Source: Streptomyces misionensis (GTDB lineage Bacteria > Actinomycetota > Actinomycetes > Streptomycetales > Streptomycetaceae). From it: a stretch of DNA of 64,000 nucleotides. The translations under genes were made by a program, and so were the position numbers. The DNA lies in NCBI RefSeq assembly GCF_900104815.1, contig NZ_FNTD01000004.1, forward strand, positions 1,364,001-1,428,000, in the 5' to 3' direction. Shown here in pieces: positions 32,026 through 40,244 of the stretch. The notes beneath the pieces are model-generated. The model did no database searches. It had not been told where the DNA came from and saw only the letters and a list, made by a program, of their open reading frames with translations. The stretch's first letter is position 1, and each line of letters starts with the position of its first letter.

Positions 32026-33256
32026 TCCGTGCCGGTTCGGCCGCGCCGTCCGGGGTACCGGCCATCGCCGTCCGCCAGTCGGCCGCGGCCGCGATCGCCG
32101 CGCGCCACGGGCGTAGGGCGCGCGGGGGCATGCCCACGGCGAGCGCTCCGGCGAGCCGGTCCCCCTTGCGGTAGGCGACGAGGAAGCGGCCCTCGGCCGA
32201 GGTGCCCTCGACCACCCGGGCCTCGTCGTGGCCCCGGAGGTGTCCGAATGCCTGGATCCTGAGGCCGTACTGGTCGGACCAGAAGTAGGGGACCGGGGCG
32301 AACGGCCTGGCCCGCTCCGGGTCGAGGAGGTTGCGGGCGGCGGCCATGCCCTGCTCGGCGGCGTTCGTCCGGTGCTCGACGCGCATCGTGGTCCCGAACA
32401 GCGGGTTGTACCAGCGGGCCACGTCCCCCGCGGCGTAGACGCCGGGCGCCGCGGCGCTGTACCGGTCGCACTCCACGCCGTCGCCGACCGCCAGGCCGCT
32501 GCCGCGCAGCCAGTCGGTGTTGGGTTCGGAGCCGATGGCGACCAGCACGTCGTCAGTCTCGACCGAGGTGCCGTCGTCGAGCCGGACCCCGGTGGCGCGG
32601 CCCGCCTCGGTGGTGATCCCGGTGGCCTTGGTGCCGGTGCGCAGGTCCACGCCGTGGTCGCGGTGGAGCCGGGCCAGATGCGCGCCGGCCTGCGGGCCGA
32701 CGGCGTGGGCCAGCGGGACGGGGGACGGCTCGACGAGGGTGACGGCCGCACCGAGGGACCGGGCGGCGGAGGCGACCTCGGCGCCGAGGAACCCGGCACC
32801 CAGCACGACCAGCCGGCCGCCGGCCGCCAGCCGCTCGCGCAGGGCGAGGGCGTCCTCCAGGTCGCGCAGGACGTGCACGCCCGGGGCGCCGCACCCGGGC
32901 AGCCTGCGCGGCCGGACCCCGGTGGCGATGATCAGGCCGTCGTAGCCGAGTTCCGTGCCGTCGGCGAGCGTGACCGTGCGCGCGGCCGGGGTGAGGGCGG
33001 TGGCGGGGACGCCGAGCCGCAGGTCCAGGCCGAGGGCCTCCAGGTCGTCCGGGCGGCGCAGCCGCACCCGTTCGGGTTCCCAGCTGCCGTCCAGGATCTG
33101 CTTGGACAGCGGGGGGCGGTCGTAGGGCGGGTGGGGTTCGCGGCCGACGAGGACCAGCGAGCCGTCGTAGCCCTGGCGGCGCAGGGTCTCGGCGGCCGAC
33201 AGACCGGCCGCCGAGGCGCCCACGACGACGATGCGGCGCGGGGGCGCGGCCGTCAC
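32021..33256 (-). CDS. NAD(P)H-dependent ferredoxin reductase
   Basis: A 411-aa FAD reductase of the putidaredoxin-reductase/BphA4 type: [17 protein letters not shown] (FAD), [26 protein letters not shown] (NAD site) and [12 protein letters not shown]-terminal domain holds the aromatic YFWSDQYG typical of this family. It moves electrons from NAD(P)H to the small ferredoxin encoded upstream, which it overlaps by four bases (GTGA). With the P450 it makes a complete electron chain. Confidence 0.9.
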   Translation of the reverse strand: MTAAPPRRIVVVGASAAGLSAAETLRRQGYDGSLVLVGREPHPPYDRPPLSKQILDGSWEPERVRLRRPDDLEALGLDLRLGVPATALTPAARTVTLADGTELGYDGLIIATGVRPRRLPGCGAPGVHVLRDLEDALALRERLAAGGRLVVLGAGFLGAEVASAARSLGAAVTLVEPSPVPLAHAVGPQAGAHLARLHRDHGVDLRTGTKATGITTEAGRATGVRLDDGTSVETDDVLVAIGSEPNTDWLRGSGLAVGDGVECDRYSAAAPGVYAAGDVARWYNPLFGTTMRVEHRTNAAEQGMAAARNLLDPERARPFAPVPYFWSDQYGLRIQAFGHLRGHDEARVVEGTSAEGRFLVAYRKGDRLAGALAVGMPPRALRPWRAAIAAAADWRTAMAGTPDGAAEPART

Positions 33257-33447
33257 TCCCGGACCAGCCGGATCGCGGCGGCCGGGCAGATGGCCGCCGA
33301 CTCCCGTACGGCCTCCTCGTGTTCGGCACCGGGTTCGGTGTCCAGCAGCAGCACGATGCCGTCGTCGTCCTGGTCGAAGACCTCGGGGGCCACCAGGACG
33401 CACTGCCCGGACGCGACGCACTTGGGCTGATCGACTTCCACACGCAT
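33253..33447 (-). CDS. [3Fe-4S] ferredoxin for P450
   Basis: A 64-aa ferredoxin. Ligands are Cys10, Cys16 and Cys54 (C-x5-C then CP); the middle cysteine of a 4Fe-4S motif is replaced by Ser/Gly, as in actinomycete P450 ferredoxins of the CYP105 type. It lies 35 nt after the P450 and overlaps the reductase. Electron carrier in the cytoplasm. Confidence 0.92.
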   Translation of the reverse strand: MRVEVDQPKCVASGQCVLVAPEVFDQDDDGIVLLLDTEPGAEHEEAVRESAAICPAAAIRLVRE

Positions 33448-33482
33448 GGTCTGTTTTCCTCGATTCGCTCGAAGTGCGAGTG

Positions 33483-34712
33483 CTACCAGGTGACGGGGAG
33501 TTCGTAGACGCCGTAGACGAACCCGTCGTGCTTGAACTCCAGTTGGTCGATGCCGGTCGCCAGCGCCAGGGTGGGGACGCGGGAGTAGAGGGTGCTGTAG
33601 ACGACCTGGAGCTCGATGCGGGCCAGCGGCTGGCCCAGGCACTGGTGGACGCCGTAGCCGAAGGCGACGTGCCGGCGGGCGTCGCGGCCGAGGTCGAGCC
33701 GGTCGGGGTCGGGGAAGGCGTCCGGGTCCCGGTTGGCGATGTCGTTGGCGAGGATGACGCCGTCGCCCGCGCGGATCAGCTCGCCGCCGATCTCGATGTC
33801 CTCCAGCGCGACGCGGCGCCGCCCGGAGTGGGTGATGTTGAGGTAGCGCAGCAGTTCCTCGACGGCCGCGGCGACCTGTTTGGGGTCCGCGCCGTCGCGC
33901 AGCAGCGCGAGCTGGTCCGGATTCTCCAGCAGCGCGAGGGTGCCCAGCGCGATCATGTTGGCGGTGGTCTCGTGTCCGGCCGCGAGCAACAGCACGCCGG
34001 TCTCGGCGGCTTGACGGCGCGTCAGTTCACCGGTGGCCACGCGCTGCACGGCGAGCATGGACAGCAGGTCGTCCTCGGGCTCGGCCTGCTTGGCGACCAG
34101 CAGGTCGTCCAGGTAGGCGGTGAGCGCCTCGGACGCCGCGCGCACGTCGTCCTCGGTCGAGGTACGGCGCACCAGGACCTGGGTGTTGCGCTGGAAGAAG
34201 TCGTGATCCTCGTAGGGCACGCCGAGCAGGGCGCAGATCACCAGACTGGGCACGGGCAGCGCGAACGCCTCGACCAGGTCGGTGGGGTTGGGGCCGGCGA
34301 GCATCCGGTCGATCAGATCGTCCACGATGCGCTGGACGGACGGCCGCAGGGCCTCCATCTTCTTGATCGTGAAGGGGGATGTCACCATGCGGCGCAGCCG
34401 GGCGTGCTCGGGGTCGTCGAGGGTGAGGAAGGTGGCGCGGATTCCGTCCCGTGCCCTGGTGGCGGCGGTGCGATGGGGGTAGCCCGGGCGCCTGGGGTCG
34501 GCGCTGATGCGCGGATCGCCGAGCAGGGCGCGCACATCCTCGTGACGGGTGATCATCCAGGGGCTGCTGCCGTCCCAGATGCGCACCCGGGAGACCGGCC
34601 GCCGGGTCTGGAGGTCGCGCAGGGCGGGGGGAGGGTCGAAGGGGCAACCGGCCGCGCGGGGCATGGGGTGCTCGGGGAGCGCGGCGGGCGCGTGCTCGAC
34701 TGTCTCGGTCAT
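33483..34712 (-). CDS. Cytochrome P450, CYP105-like
   Basis: A 409-aa bacterial class I P450. I-helix oxygen-binding motif AAGHETTA, K-helix EELLR, and heme loop FGYGVHQCLGQPLAR with the axial Cys near 355. Length and sequence feel fit CYP105, the Streptomyces family of broad xenobiotic and macrolide hydroxylases. ATG at 34712 follows GGAGGCAGGT. It is served by the ferredoxin and reductase directly downstream and preceded by its own promoter with a palindromic operator, so expression is likely inducible through the adjacent TetR protein. Confidence 0.92.
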   Translation of the reverse strand: MTETVEHAPAALPEHPMPRAAGCPFDPPPALRDLQTRRPVSRVRIWDGSSPWMITRHEDVRALLGDPRISADPRRPGYPHRTAATRARDGIRATFLTLDDPEHARLRRMVTSPFTIKKMEALRPSVQRIVDDLIDRMLAGPNPTDLVEAFALPVPSLVICALLGVPYEDHDFFQRNTQVLVRRTSTEDDVRAASEALTAYLDDLLVAKQAEPEDDLLSMLAVQRVATGELTRRQAAETGVLLLAAGHETTANMIALGTLALLENPDQLALLRDGADPKQVAAAVEELLRYLNITHSGRRRVALEDIEIGGELIRAGDGVILANDIANRDPDAFPDPDRLDLGRDARRHVAFGYGVHQCLGQPLARIELQVVYSTLYSRVPTLALATGIDQLEFKHDGFVYGVYELPVTW

Positions 34713-34746
34713 ACCTGCCTCCTCGGCAGAGGGACCACCCAACACT

Positions 34747-34800
34747 CCTAACAGCGTTAGGTGCTTCAGGCAACTTTAGGGAGCGTGGTGGACGCGTCAA
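34747..34800 (-). promoter_or_regulatory. P450 promoter and TetR operator
   Basis: On the minus strand TTGACG (34800-34795), 16 nt, TAAAGT (34778-34773). Just downstream of the expected start point lies CCTAAC-AGC-GTTAGG (34747-34761), a perfect inverted repeat. The position is that of a classical repressor roadblock. Confidence 0.65.
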
Positions 34801-34823
34801 CGGTGCCGAAGGGTTCGCCGTCG

Positions 34824-35441
34824 CTATCCGGCCACGATGCGGGCGAGCAGTTCGTCGGCGCGCCGCGCGAGCCCGTCCCCGTCGGCCTCGAAGGGCAGGG
34901 CCATGGCGATGGTGACGATGCCGTGCAGCGCGGACCACAGCAGCAAAGCGTCCTGTCCGCCGTCCACCTGGCCCCGGCGCCGCGGCGGGAGTGCGGCCAG
35001 CGCCTCCTGCCAGGCTCCGAGCACCAGCGTCACCGGATGCCCGGCACCCTGTTCGCGGGGCCCGGCGATCCGCTCCACGCCGAACATCAGCCGGTAGCGC
35101 CGGGGGTTCTCCAGCGCAAAGGCGCAATACCGCCGGCCCATCGACCGCAGGGCCTCGCGGGGTCCGTGGTCCGCCGTGCGCGCCCGGGTCTCGCGCAGTT
35201 CCGCGACGAGTTTCTCGCAGGCCCGGCGTGTGACGGTCGCGACCAGTTCCGAGCGGTCCTCGAAGTGCAGATAGACGCTGGGCGCGGAGATCCCGGCCTC
35301 CCGGGCCACCGCGCGCAGCGACAGCGCCTCCTCCCGGCCCGACTCGGCCAGCAGCCGCGCGGCGGCCGCCAGGATCTCCTCCTTCAGGGCCGCGCCCTCG
35401 CCCCACTGGCTCGGCGCGCGGCGCTTGAACGTCTCGGCCAC
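34824..35441 (-). CDS. TetR/AcrR-family regulator
   Basis: A 205-aa repressor: N-terminal helix-turn-helix (about 20-67, LSLRAVAREAGISAPSVYLHF) and a C-terminal domain with the WHG-type pattern ALLLWSALHGIVTI seen in a TetR subfamily. GTG at 35441 has GGAGGG eight bases before it. It precedes the P450-ferredoxin-reductase genes on the same strand, and the palindrome in the P450 promoter is its most likely target; the inducer is probably a P450 substrate. Confidence 0.9.
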   Translation of the reverse strand: MAETFKRRAPSQWGEGAALKEEILAAAARLLAESGREEALSLRAVAREAGISAPSVYLHFEDRSELVATVTRRACEKLVAELRETRARTADHGPREALRSMGRRYCAFALENPRRYRLMFGVERIAGPREQGAGHPVTLVLGAWQEALAALPPRRRGQVDGGQDALLLWSALHGIVTIAMALPFEADGDGLARRADELLARIVAG

Positions 35442-35522
35442 CGGTGCTCCCTCCGTCTGCGCCCGTCGGGGTGAAGCTTTACCGGAGGTGGCCGGATCCT
35501 GTCCGCCCCTTCGACGTACGGG

Positions 35523-35556
35523 TTTCGGCGCCCGGTCGGCGGGCCGGGCGCCGAAA
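35523..35556 (-). terminator. Strong hairpin
   Basis: TTTCGGCGCCCGG (35523-35535) and CCGGGCGCCGAAA (35544-35556) are exact 13-base complements with an 8-nt loop. It lies 10 nt past the end of the minus-strand half of the hydrolase pseudogene and is most likely that gene's original terminator. Confidence 0.7.
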
Positions 35557-35566
35557 TCCCCTCATG

Positions 35567-36125
35567 TCACACGCGCGCGCCGAGGTGCCGGGCGAAGAAG
35601 CGGACCGCGCTGTCGGCCTCGGACCTGGGCAGGTCCTTGTGCCGGCCGGCCGCTGTCGGCGTGCAGCGTCTTCTCCGGTGAGGCGAAGGCGTCGAACAGG
35701 GCGAGTCCGGACGCGCGCGGGATGTGCTCGTCGTCCCACTCAGCGCGTACACGGTGACCTGCCCGGCGGCCTCGGCCAGGGCGTCGGGCCGGTGGAGGCC
35801 GAAGACGGCGGCGGTGATCCGGGGTTCCGCGGCCGCCAAGCGGGACGCCGATGGCGGTGGCTATGTCGCAGTTCACCACGCAGTCGTCGTCGGACGGCAT
35901 CGTCGAGCGCGACTTCACCGTGGGCGACATCCCCGGTGTCCTCTGGTCGCCCGAGCCCGCCGCAGGGTCGCGACCTCCCGCTCGTCGGTGGCGGTGCGGG
36001 GCCGCTCGCCGTGTGATGGGGCACGGCGGCGGCACCCACAAGAAGTGGCCCGGCATGGTGGGCCGCGCCCGCCGTCTTGTGACCGCGGGCGGATTCCACG
36101 TCGCCGTCATCGACGCGCCCGGTCA
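35567..36125. pseudogene. Alpha/beta hydrolase pseudogene with an internal inversion
   Basis: The N-terminal half reads on the plus strand from about 35863 (MSQFTTQSSSDGIVERDF, then after a frame shift GHGGGTHKKWPG and GGFHVAVIDAPG, ending near 36125). The C-terminal half reads on the minus strand from about 35870 down to 35567, in three shifting frames: ATAIGVPL, then AAAEPRITAAVFGLHRPDAL, then WDDEHIPRASGLALFDAFAS, then HKDLPRSEADSAVRFF. The halves meet head to head at about 35862. The middle part, including the nucleophile, is missing. The oxyanion HGGG and the catalytic Asp/His neighbourhood identify a dienelactone-hydrolase-like alpha/beta hydrolase. Clearly not functional. Confidence 0.75.
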
Positions 36126-36181
36126 AGCCGGTTCCCACCGCGCGCCCCTGGTCCTCGCAATGCACGAGGTGTTGCCTTTCA

Positions 36182-36207
36182 GGAGTGCCTTGTGGTCGAG
36201 GCACTCC
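36182..36207 (-). terminator. Hairpin after tiny ORF
   Basis: GGAGTGCC (36182-36189) and GGCACTCC (36200-36207) are exact reverse complements with a 10-nt loop. On the minus strand it begins 14 nt after the stop of the 17-codon frame at 36222-36275. Confidence 0.4.
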
Positions 36208-36221
36208 CGGCGGCAGCCGTG

Positions 36222-36275
36222 TCAGCCGCCCGACCGTGGCGGAGGGGGGCGCACCCACGCTGATACCTCGGTCAT
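36222..36275 (-). CDS. Tiny ORF or truncated gene start with excellent ribosome site
   Basis: A 17-codon frame encoding MTEVSAWVRPPPPRSGG. AAGGAGGTGA ends five bases before the ATG, one of the strongest ribosome sites in the window, and a hairpin follows the stop. It may be the surviving 5' end of a gene destroyed by the rearrangement to its left, or a very short peptide or leader. The neighbouring 36276-36361 stretch shows nothing else. Confidence 0.3.
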   Translation of the reverse strand: MTEVSAWVRPPPPRSGG

Positions 36276-36361
36276 GGGTCTCACCTCCTTCTGCTGTCAC
36301 ACGGTCGGTCACAAGCCAACAGCGCGAACGGCCCGGGGCTCAGCGGTTTTTGGAACTCCGG

Positions 36362-36697
36362 TCAATCCGACGCGAAGGAGAAGCTGTTCCACTGACCGGC
36401 CGACCTCGCGACCTGGTCCGTCGCTCCGATGTCGAGGTACACGCTCTGGCCGCCCGCCGGGGCGGTGCAGTCGGGCGTCGTGTACAGCAGGAGCCGGTTC
36501 TGGGTCTGGTTGGTGACCTGGGTGACGCCCTCGGGGAAGCGGTGGCATCCATGGCTCGGCGGGTTCGTGAGGCTCTGCACGATGCGTCCGTCGCGCCGGG
36601 CCACGATCTGGCCGGACGCCTGGTCCTGGCAGGCGGTGAGCGCGACGCCGAGCAGTGCGATGCCGGTGAGCGCGGCCAGCGACCGTGAAGCGGGCAT
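36362..36697 (-). CDS. Small lipoprotein with two-Cys core
   Basis: A 111-aa lipoprotein: hydrophobic signal and lipobox LTAC (Cys near 23). The mature part has GCHRFPEG, VTQVTNQTQNRLLLY and TPDCTAPAG, the same layout as the secreted protein at 23806-24126 (GCHALP, VLVNETSRTVRLH, DPFCLTP). This suggests a shared small disulfide-bonded fold, membrane-anchored here and free there. ATG at 36697 follows AGGAGG. Function unknown. Confidence 0.72.
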   Translation of the reverse strand: MPASRSLAALTGIALLGVALTACQDQASGQIVARRDGRIVQSLTNPPSHGCHRFPEGVTQVTNQTQNRLLLYTTPDCTAPAGGQSVYLDIGATDQVARSAGQWNSFSFASD

Positions 36698-36935
36698 CCG
36701 GGCCTCCTGTGCCGGGACGGGCTGCTGCCTGGGACCTGGTCCCCTCCCCACTATCCGACAGACCGCCCCGGCCCGCCCGGCGAGGACGCCCGCACCTGGC
36801 GGATCGCCTGTTCAGAGGCGTTCGAGAGTCCTTTCGGGTGCCGGTTTCGGCCGGGTGTCGCACCCGGTGTGCGGGGCCCGGCCGCCCGCCCTTCACTGAG
36901 CGGAACGCATCGCTTCGAGGGCACGGGAGTCACGC

Positions 36936-37415
36936 ATGGCAGGGCACGGCGGGCGGGGTGCGGCCGGGGCGGCACTGGTCCTGGCCACGGTCGTGGCGGG
37001 ATGCGCCCCCGGGCTCCCGGGCTCCGCCGGACCCGCGGGCCCGGCCTCCTCCGCGGCGTCCCGCGCCGCCCGGGACGCCGACGGCGCATTCGCCGGGGCC
37101 GGGGCCGAGGCCGAGCGCGGCATCGCCGCGGCCGGGGGCGCGGTGGACGCCAGGAACGAGGTGCGGCTCGGCGCCGTCACCCTCGACGGCGACGGCCGGG
37201 CCGCGACCAGGGTCGTCGTCCGCAACACCGCGGGCTCCGCCAAGTCCTTCGCCGTCCAGGTCGACTTCACCGACCGCGCCGGCAATCTGCTGGACGTGGC
37301 CGTGGTGTTGATCGGGAACGTCGCCCCCCGCTCCACCGGCCAGGGCACCGCGCGCGGCAACCACCGGCTGCACGGCGGGGTACGGGCGGCCGTCGGCACG
37401 ACCCTGCGGTACTGA
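36936..37415 (+). CDS. Lipoprotein with FxLYD-like beta domain
   Basis: A 159-aa lipoprotein: signal with lipobox VAGC (Cys23), an Ala/Gly-rich linker (about 25-65), then a beta-rich domain with VVVRNTAGSAKSFAVQVDFTDRAGNLLDVAVVLIGNVAPRSTGQ-like sequence spread over about 90-145, the pattern of FxLYD immunoglobulin-like modules found on bacterial surface lipoproteins. It is divergent from the other lipoprotein. The 238-nt gap between them contains GGGACC-T-GGTCCC (36731-36743) but no obvious promoter. Role unknown. Confidence 0.68.
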   Translation: MAGHGGRGAAGAALVLATVVAGCAPGLPGSAGPAGPASSAASRAARDADGAFAGAGAEAERGIAAAGGAVDARNEVRLGAVTLDGDGRAATRVVVRNTAGSAKSFAVQVDFTDRAGNLLDVAVVLIGNVAPRSTGQGTARGNHRLHGGVRAAVGTTLRY

Positions 37416-37574
37416 CATCCCCCTGCCGCACGAGTGAACGCCCATTCGGGTGATCCGCGGCGCCCGCCAGGCCCCGAACAGCCAAGGAACACGGTTCCGT
37501 CGGGCATTTCCGGCGAGTCGGGCGATTGGTTCGAAATGACAGGCTTACGGTGCCCTGTCCACACTGAATTGGCG

Positions 37575-37610
37575 GTTGTTGATCAGGTATGTGCATCAGC
37601 GATCCACAAC
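37575..37610 (+). promoter_or_regulatory. Long imperfect inverted repeat before the polymerase gene
   Basis: GTTGTTGATC (37575-37584) and GATCCACAAC (37601-37610) pair at nine of ten positions across a 16-nt spacer, 17 nt before the start codon chosen for the next gene. It may be an operator or an RNA hairpin controlling the whole 37628-46665 operon. The rest of 37416-37627 shows nothing definite. Confidence 0.45.
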
Positions 37611-37627
37611 GTTCTCCAGGAGATCGA

Positions 37628-40231
37628 ATGGTGGAGCAGTCCTCCGAGATCGATATAAGCGGGCCGGACGCACCAGCCCTCACCGTGAGCGGCGCCGGCC
37701 CGGACGGAACAGAGACCGAGAGCAGACTCGCGGATGCGCTGGCCGAGCTCGTCGAAGCCGAACACGTCCCCTTGGACAGCCACTTCTTCACCGACCTCGG
37801 CGCCAACTCCCTGGTCATGGCCCAGTTCTGCGCCCGGGTCCGCAAGCGGCCGGATCTGCCGTCCCCGTCCATGCGGGACATCTACCGGTATCCGACCATC
37901 CGCAGCCTGGCCCAGGCCCTCGCCCCGGCCGCTCCCCCGCCGGCCGCACCGGCCGCGCCGGCGGCCCCGTCCCGACCGGCACCGGCGGCAGCCGTCGTAG
38001 CGCCCGAGCCGGTCACCCGCGCCGGCAGGCTGACCCATTTCCTGTGCGGCACCTTCCAGTTGCTGGTCTTCCTCGGCTACTCCCTCGTCTCGGGGCTGGT
38101 CACCGCCACCGGCTACGAGTGGGTCTCCGACGGTTCGGGCATCGCCGATGTCTACCTAAGGTCGCTGGTGTTCGGCGGCACCGGGTTCGTCGCCCTGTGC
38201 GCGTTCCCCGTCCTCGCGAAGTGGGTGCTGGTCGGCCGCTGGAAGGCGGGCGAGTTCCCCGTCTGGGGGCTCGCGTACATGCGCTTCTGGCTGGTCAAGG
38301 TGCTGCTGCACGCGAACCCGATGATCTTCCTCGCCGGCACCCCGCTGTACGTGCTGTACCTGCGGGCCCTGGGCGCGCGGATCGGCAAGGGGGTCACGAT
38401 CCTGACGCGCACCCTCCCCGTCTGCACCGACCTGGTGACCATCGGCGCCGGGACGGTGATCCGCAAGGACTGCTTCCTGCTCGCCTACCGGGCCCACGCG
38501 GGACGCATCCAGACCGGCCCGGTCACCATCGGCCGGGACGTGTTCGTCGGGGAGAAGACCACCCTGGACATCGACACCTCGATCGGTGACGGGGCGCAGC
38601 TCGGGCACGCCTCGGCGCTGCACCGGGGCCAGTCGGTCCCGGCCGGCGAGCGCTGGCACGGCTCCCCCGCGGAGCCGACCCGGACCGACTACGTGCGGGT
38701 CGCGCCCGCCCCGTGCGGCACCTTCCGGCGGATCTGGTTCGGCTTCGGCACCCTGGCCCAACTCCTCCTCCTGTACGTGCCGTTGGGTGTCGGCGGCATC
38801 TACATGCTGTGCATCGAGGTGCCGCTGTTCGACAAGCGGATCGACCCGGACACGGACTCGCTGACCCCGCTGGATCTGCTGTCGGACGCGGCGGTGGTCT
38901 CCCTCGTCATGTTCGCCGGCTTCCTGGTGCTGGGGCTGGCCGCCCTGTACACCGTGCCGCGGCTGCTGGGGCTGTTCCTCCGGCCCGACCGGGTCTATCC
39001 GCTCTACGGCTTCCACTACGCGCTGCACCGGGTGACGGTCCACATGACCAACATCAAGTTCTTCGCGTGGCTGTTCGGTGACAGCTCGTACATCGTGCAC
39101 TACCTGCGCGGCCTCGGATACGACCTGTCCCGCGTGGAGCAGACCGGCTCGAACTTCGGCACCGAGGTGCAGCACGAGACCCCGCTGCTGGTCTCGGTCG
39201 GCAGGGGCACCATGGTGGCCGACGGGCTGTCGATCATGAACGCGGAGTACTCCGCCACGTCGTTCAAGCTGTCGCGGGTGTCGATCGGCGCGCGCAGCTT
39301 CCTGGGCAACAACATCGCCTATCCGGCCGGCGCCAGGATCGGCGAGAACTGCCTGCTGGCGACCAAGGTGATGATCCCGCTGGACGGCGAGGTCCGGCAG
39401 GGCGTGGGGCTGCTCGGTTCGCCGTGCTTCGAGATCCCGCGCTCGGTCGACCGCGACGCCCGCTTCGACCATCTGCGCGAGGGCGACGAACTGCGCCGCC
39501 GGCTCGGGTCGAAGAACCGCTACAACCTGCGCTCGATGGCCTGGATGCTGTTCGCCCGCTGGCTGCACGTCTTCGGGCTCACCCTGCTCGCACTCGCCTC
39601 GGTGGATCTGTACGGCACGGTCGGGAACGTGGTGATAGCGGGATATCTGGCGCTGACGCTCACCTTCTCCACCGTGTACTACATCGTGCTGGAGCGCTGC
39701 CTGACGAAGTTCCGGGGCCTGCGACCCGAGTTGTGCTCCATCTACGACCGGACCTTCTGGCAGATCGAGCGGCTCTGGAAGGTGCCCTCGCAGTGGCTGA
39801 ACATCTTCAACGGAACGCCCTTCAAGAGCCTGGTGTGGCGGCTGATGGGCGTGCGCGTGGGCCGCATGGTGTTCGACGACGGCTGCTACGTGACCGACCG
39901 GACCCTCGCGGTCATCGGCGACCACTGCACCCTCAACGCCGGCAGCAAGGTCCAGTGCCACTCGCAGGAGGACGGCACCTTCAAGTCCGACTACATCAGG
40001 CTCGGCGCGGGCTGCACGCTCGGCGTCTCCGCCCACGTCCACTACGGCGTGACGATGGGCGAGGGCGCGGTGCTGGCCGCCGACTCCTTCCTCATGAAGG
40101 GCGAGGAGGTCCCCGCGCACGCGCGGTGGGGCGGCAACCCGGCGGTGGAGATGCCGGTGGCCGACGGCCCGCCCGGTGCCCCCGCCCCCGCCACGTCAGA
40201 CGTCAACGCCGCTTCGGCGACCGTGAGTTGA
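37628..40231 (+). CDS. Pls/PosA-type membrane polymerase without adenylation domain (T-TM-LbH x3)
   Basis: An 867-aa protein. A carrier domain (about 30-95) has its phosphopantetheine Ser at 61 (DLGANSL). After a Pro/Ala linker come hydrophobic segments at about 140-165 and 175-250, a left-handed beta-helix region (VTIGAGTVIRKDC, then GPVTIGRDVFVGE), two more membrane segments, a second beta-helix region (VSIGARSFLGNN, ARIGENCLLATKV), another membrane pair, and a third (LAVIGDHCTLNAGSK, RLGAGCTLGVSAH). This is the architecture of the non-adenylating part of epsilon-poly-L-lysine synthetase: carrier domain plus about six membrane helices enclosing three tandem soluble condensing domains. The A domain is absent and must act in trans, probably from the next gene. 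ATG 37628 has AGGAG upstream; an earlier in-frame ATG at 37589 lies inside the inverted repeat. Confidence 0.9.
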   Translation: MVEQSSEIDISGPDAPALTVSGAGPDGTETESRLADALAELVEAEHVPLDSHFFTDLGANSLVMAQFCARVRKRPDLPSPSMRDIYRYPTIRSLAQALAPAAPPPAAPAAPAAPSRPAPAAAVVAPEPVTRAGRLTHFLCGTFQLLVFLGYSLVSGLVTATGYEWVSDGSGIADVYLRSLVFGGTGFVALCAFPVLAKWVLVGRWKAGEFPVWGLAYMRFWLVKVLLHANPMIFLAGTPLYVLYLRALGARIGKGVTILTRTLPVCTDLVTIGAGTVIRKDCFLLAYRAHAGRIQTGPVTIGRDVFVGEKTTLDIDTSIGDGAQLGHASALHRGQSVPAGERWHGSPAEPTRTDYVRVAPAPCGTFRRIWFGFGTLAQLLLLYVPLGVGGIYMLCIEVPLFDKRIDPDTDSLTPLDLLSDAAVVSLVMFAGFLVLGLAALYTVPRLLGLFLRPDRVYPLYGFHYALHRVTVHMTNIKFFAWLFGDSSYIVHYLRGLGYDLSRVEQTGSNFGTEVQHETPLLVSVGRGTMVADGLSIMNAEYSATSFKLSRVSIGARSFLGNNIAYPAGARIGENCLLATKVMIPLDGEVRQGVGLLGSPCFEIPRSVDRDARFDHLREGDELRRRLGSKNRYNLRSMAWMLFARWLHVFGLTLLALASVDLYGTVGNVVIAGYLALTLTFSTVYYIVLERCLTKFRGLRPELCSIYDRTFWQIERLWKVPSQWLNIFNGTPFKSLVWRLMGVRVGRMVFDDGCYVTDRTLAVIGDHCTLNAGSKVQCHSQEDGTFKSDYIRLGAGCTLGVSAHVHYGVTMGEGAVLAADSFLMKGEEVPAHARWGGNPAVEMPVADGPPGAPAPATSDVNAASATVS

Positions 40232-40244
40232 GGAAGGCCTTTCG

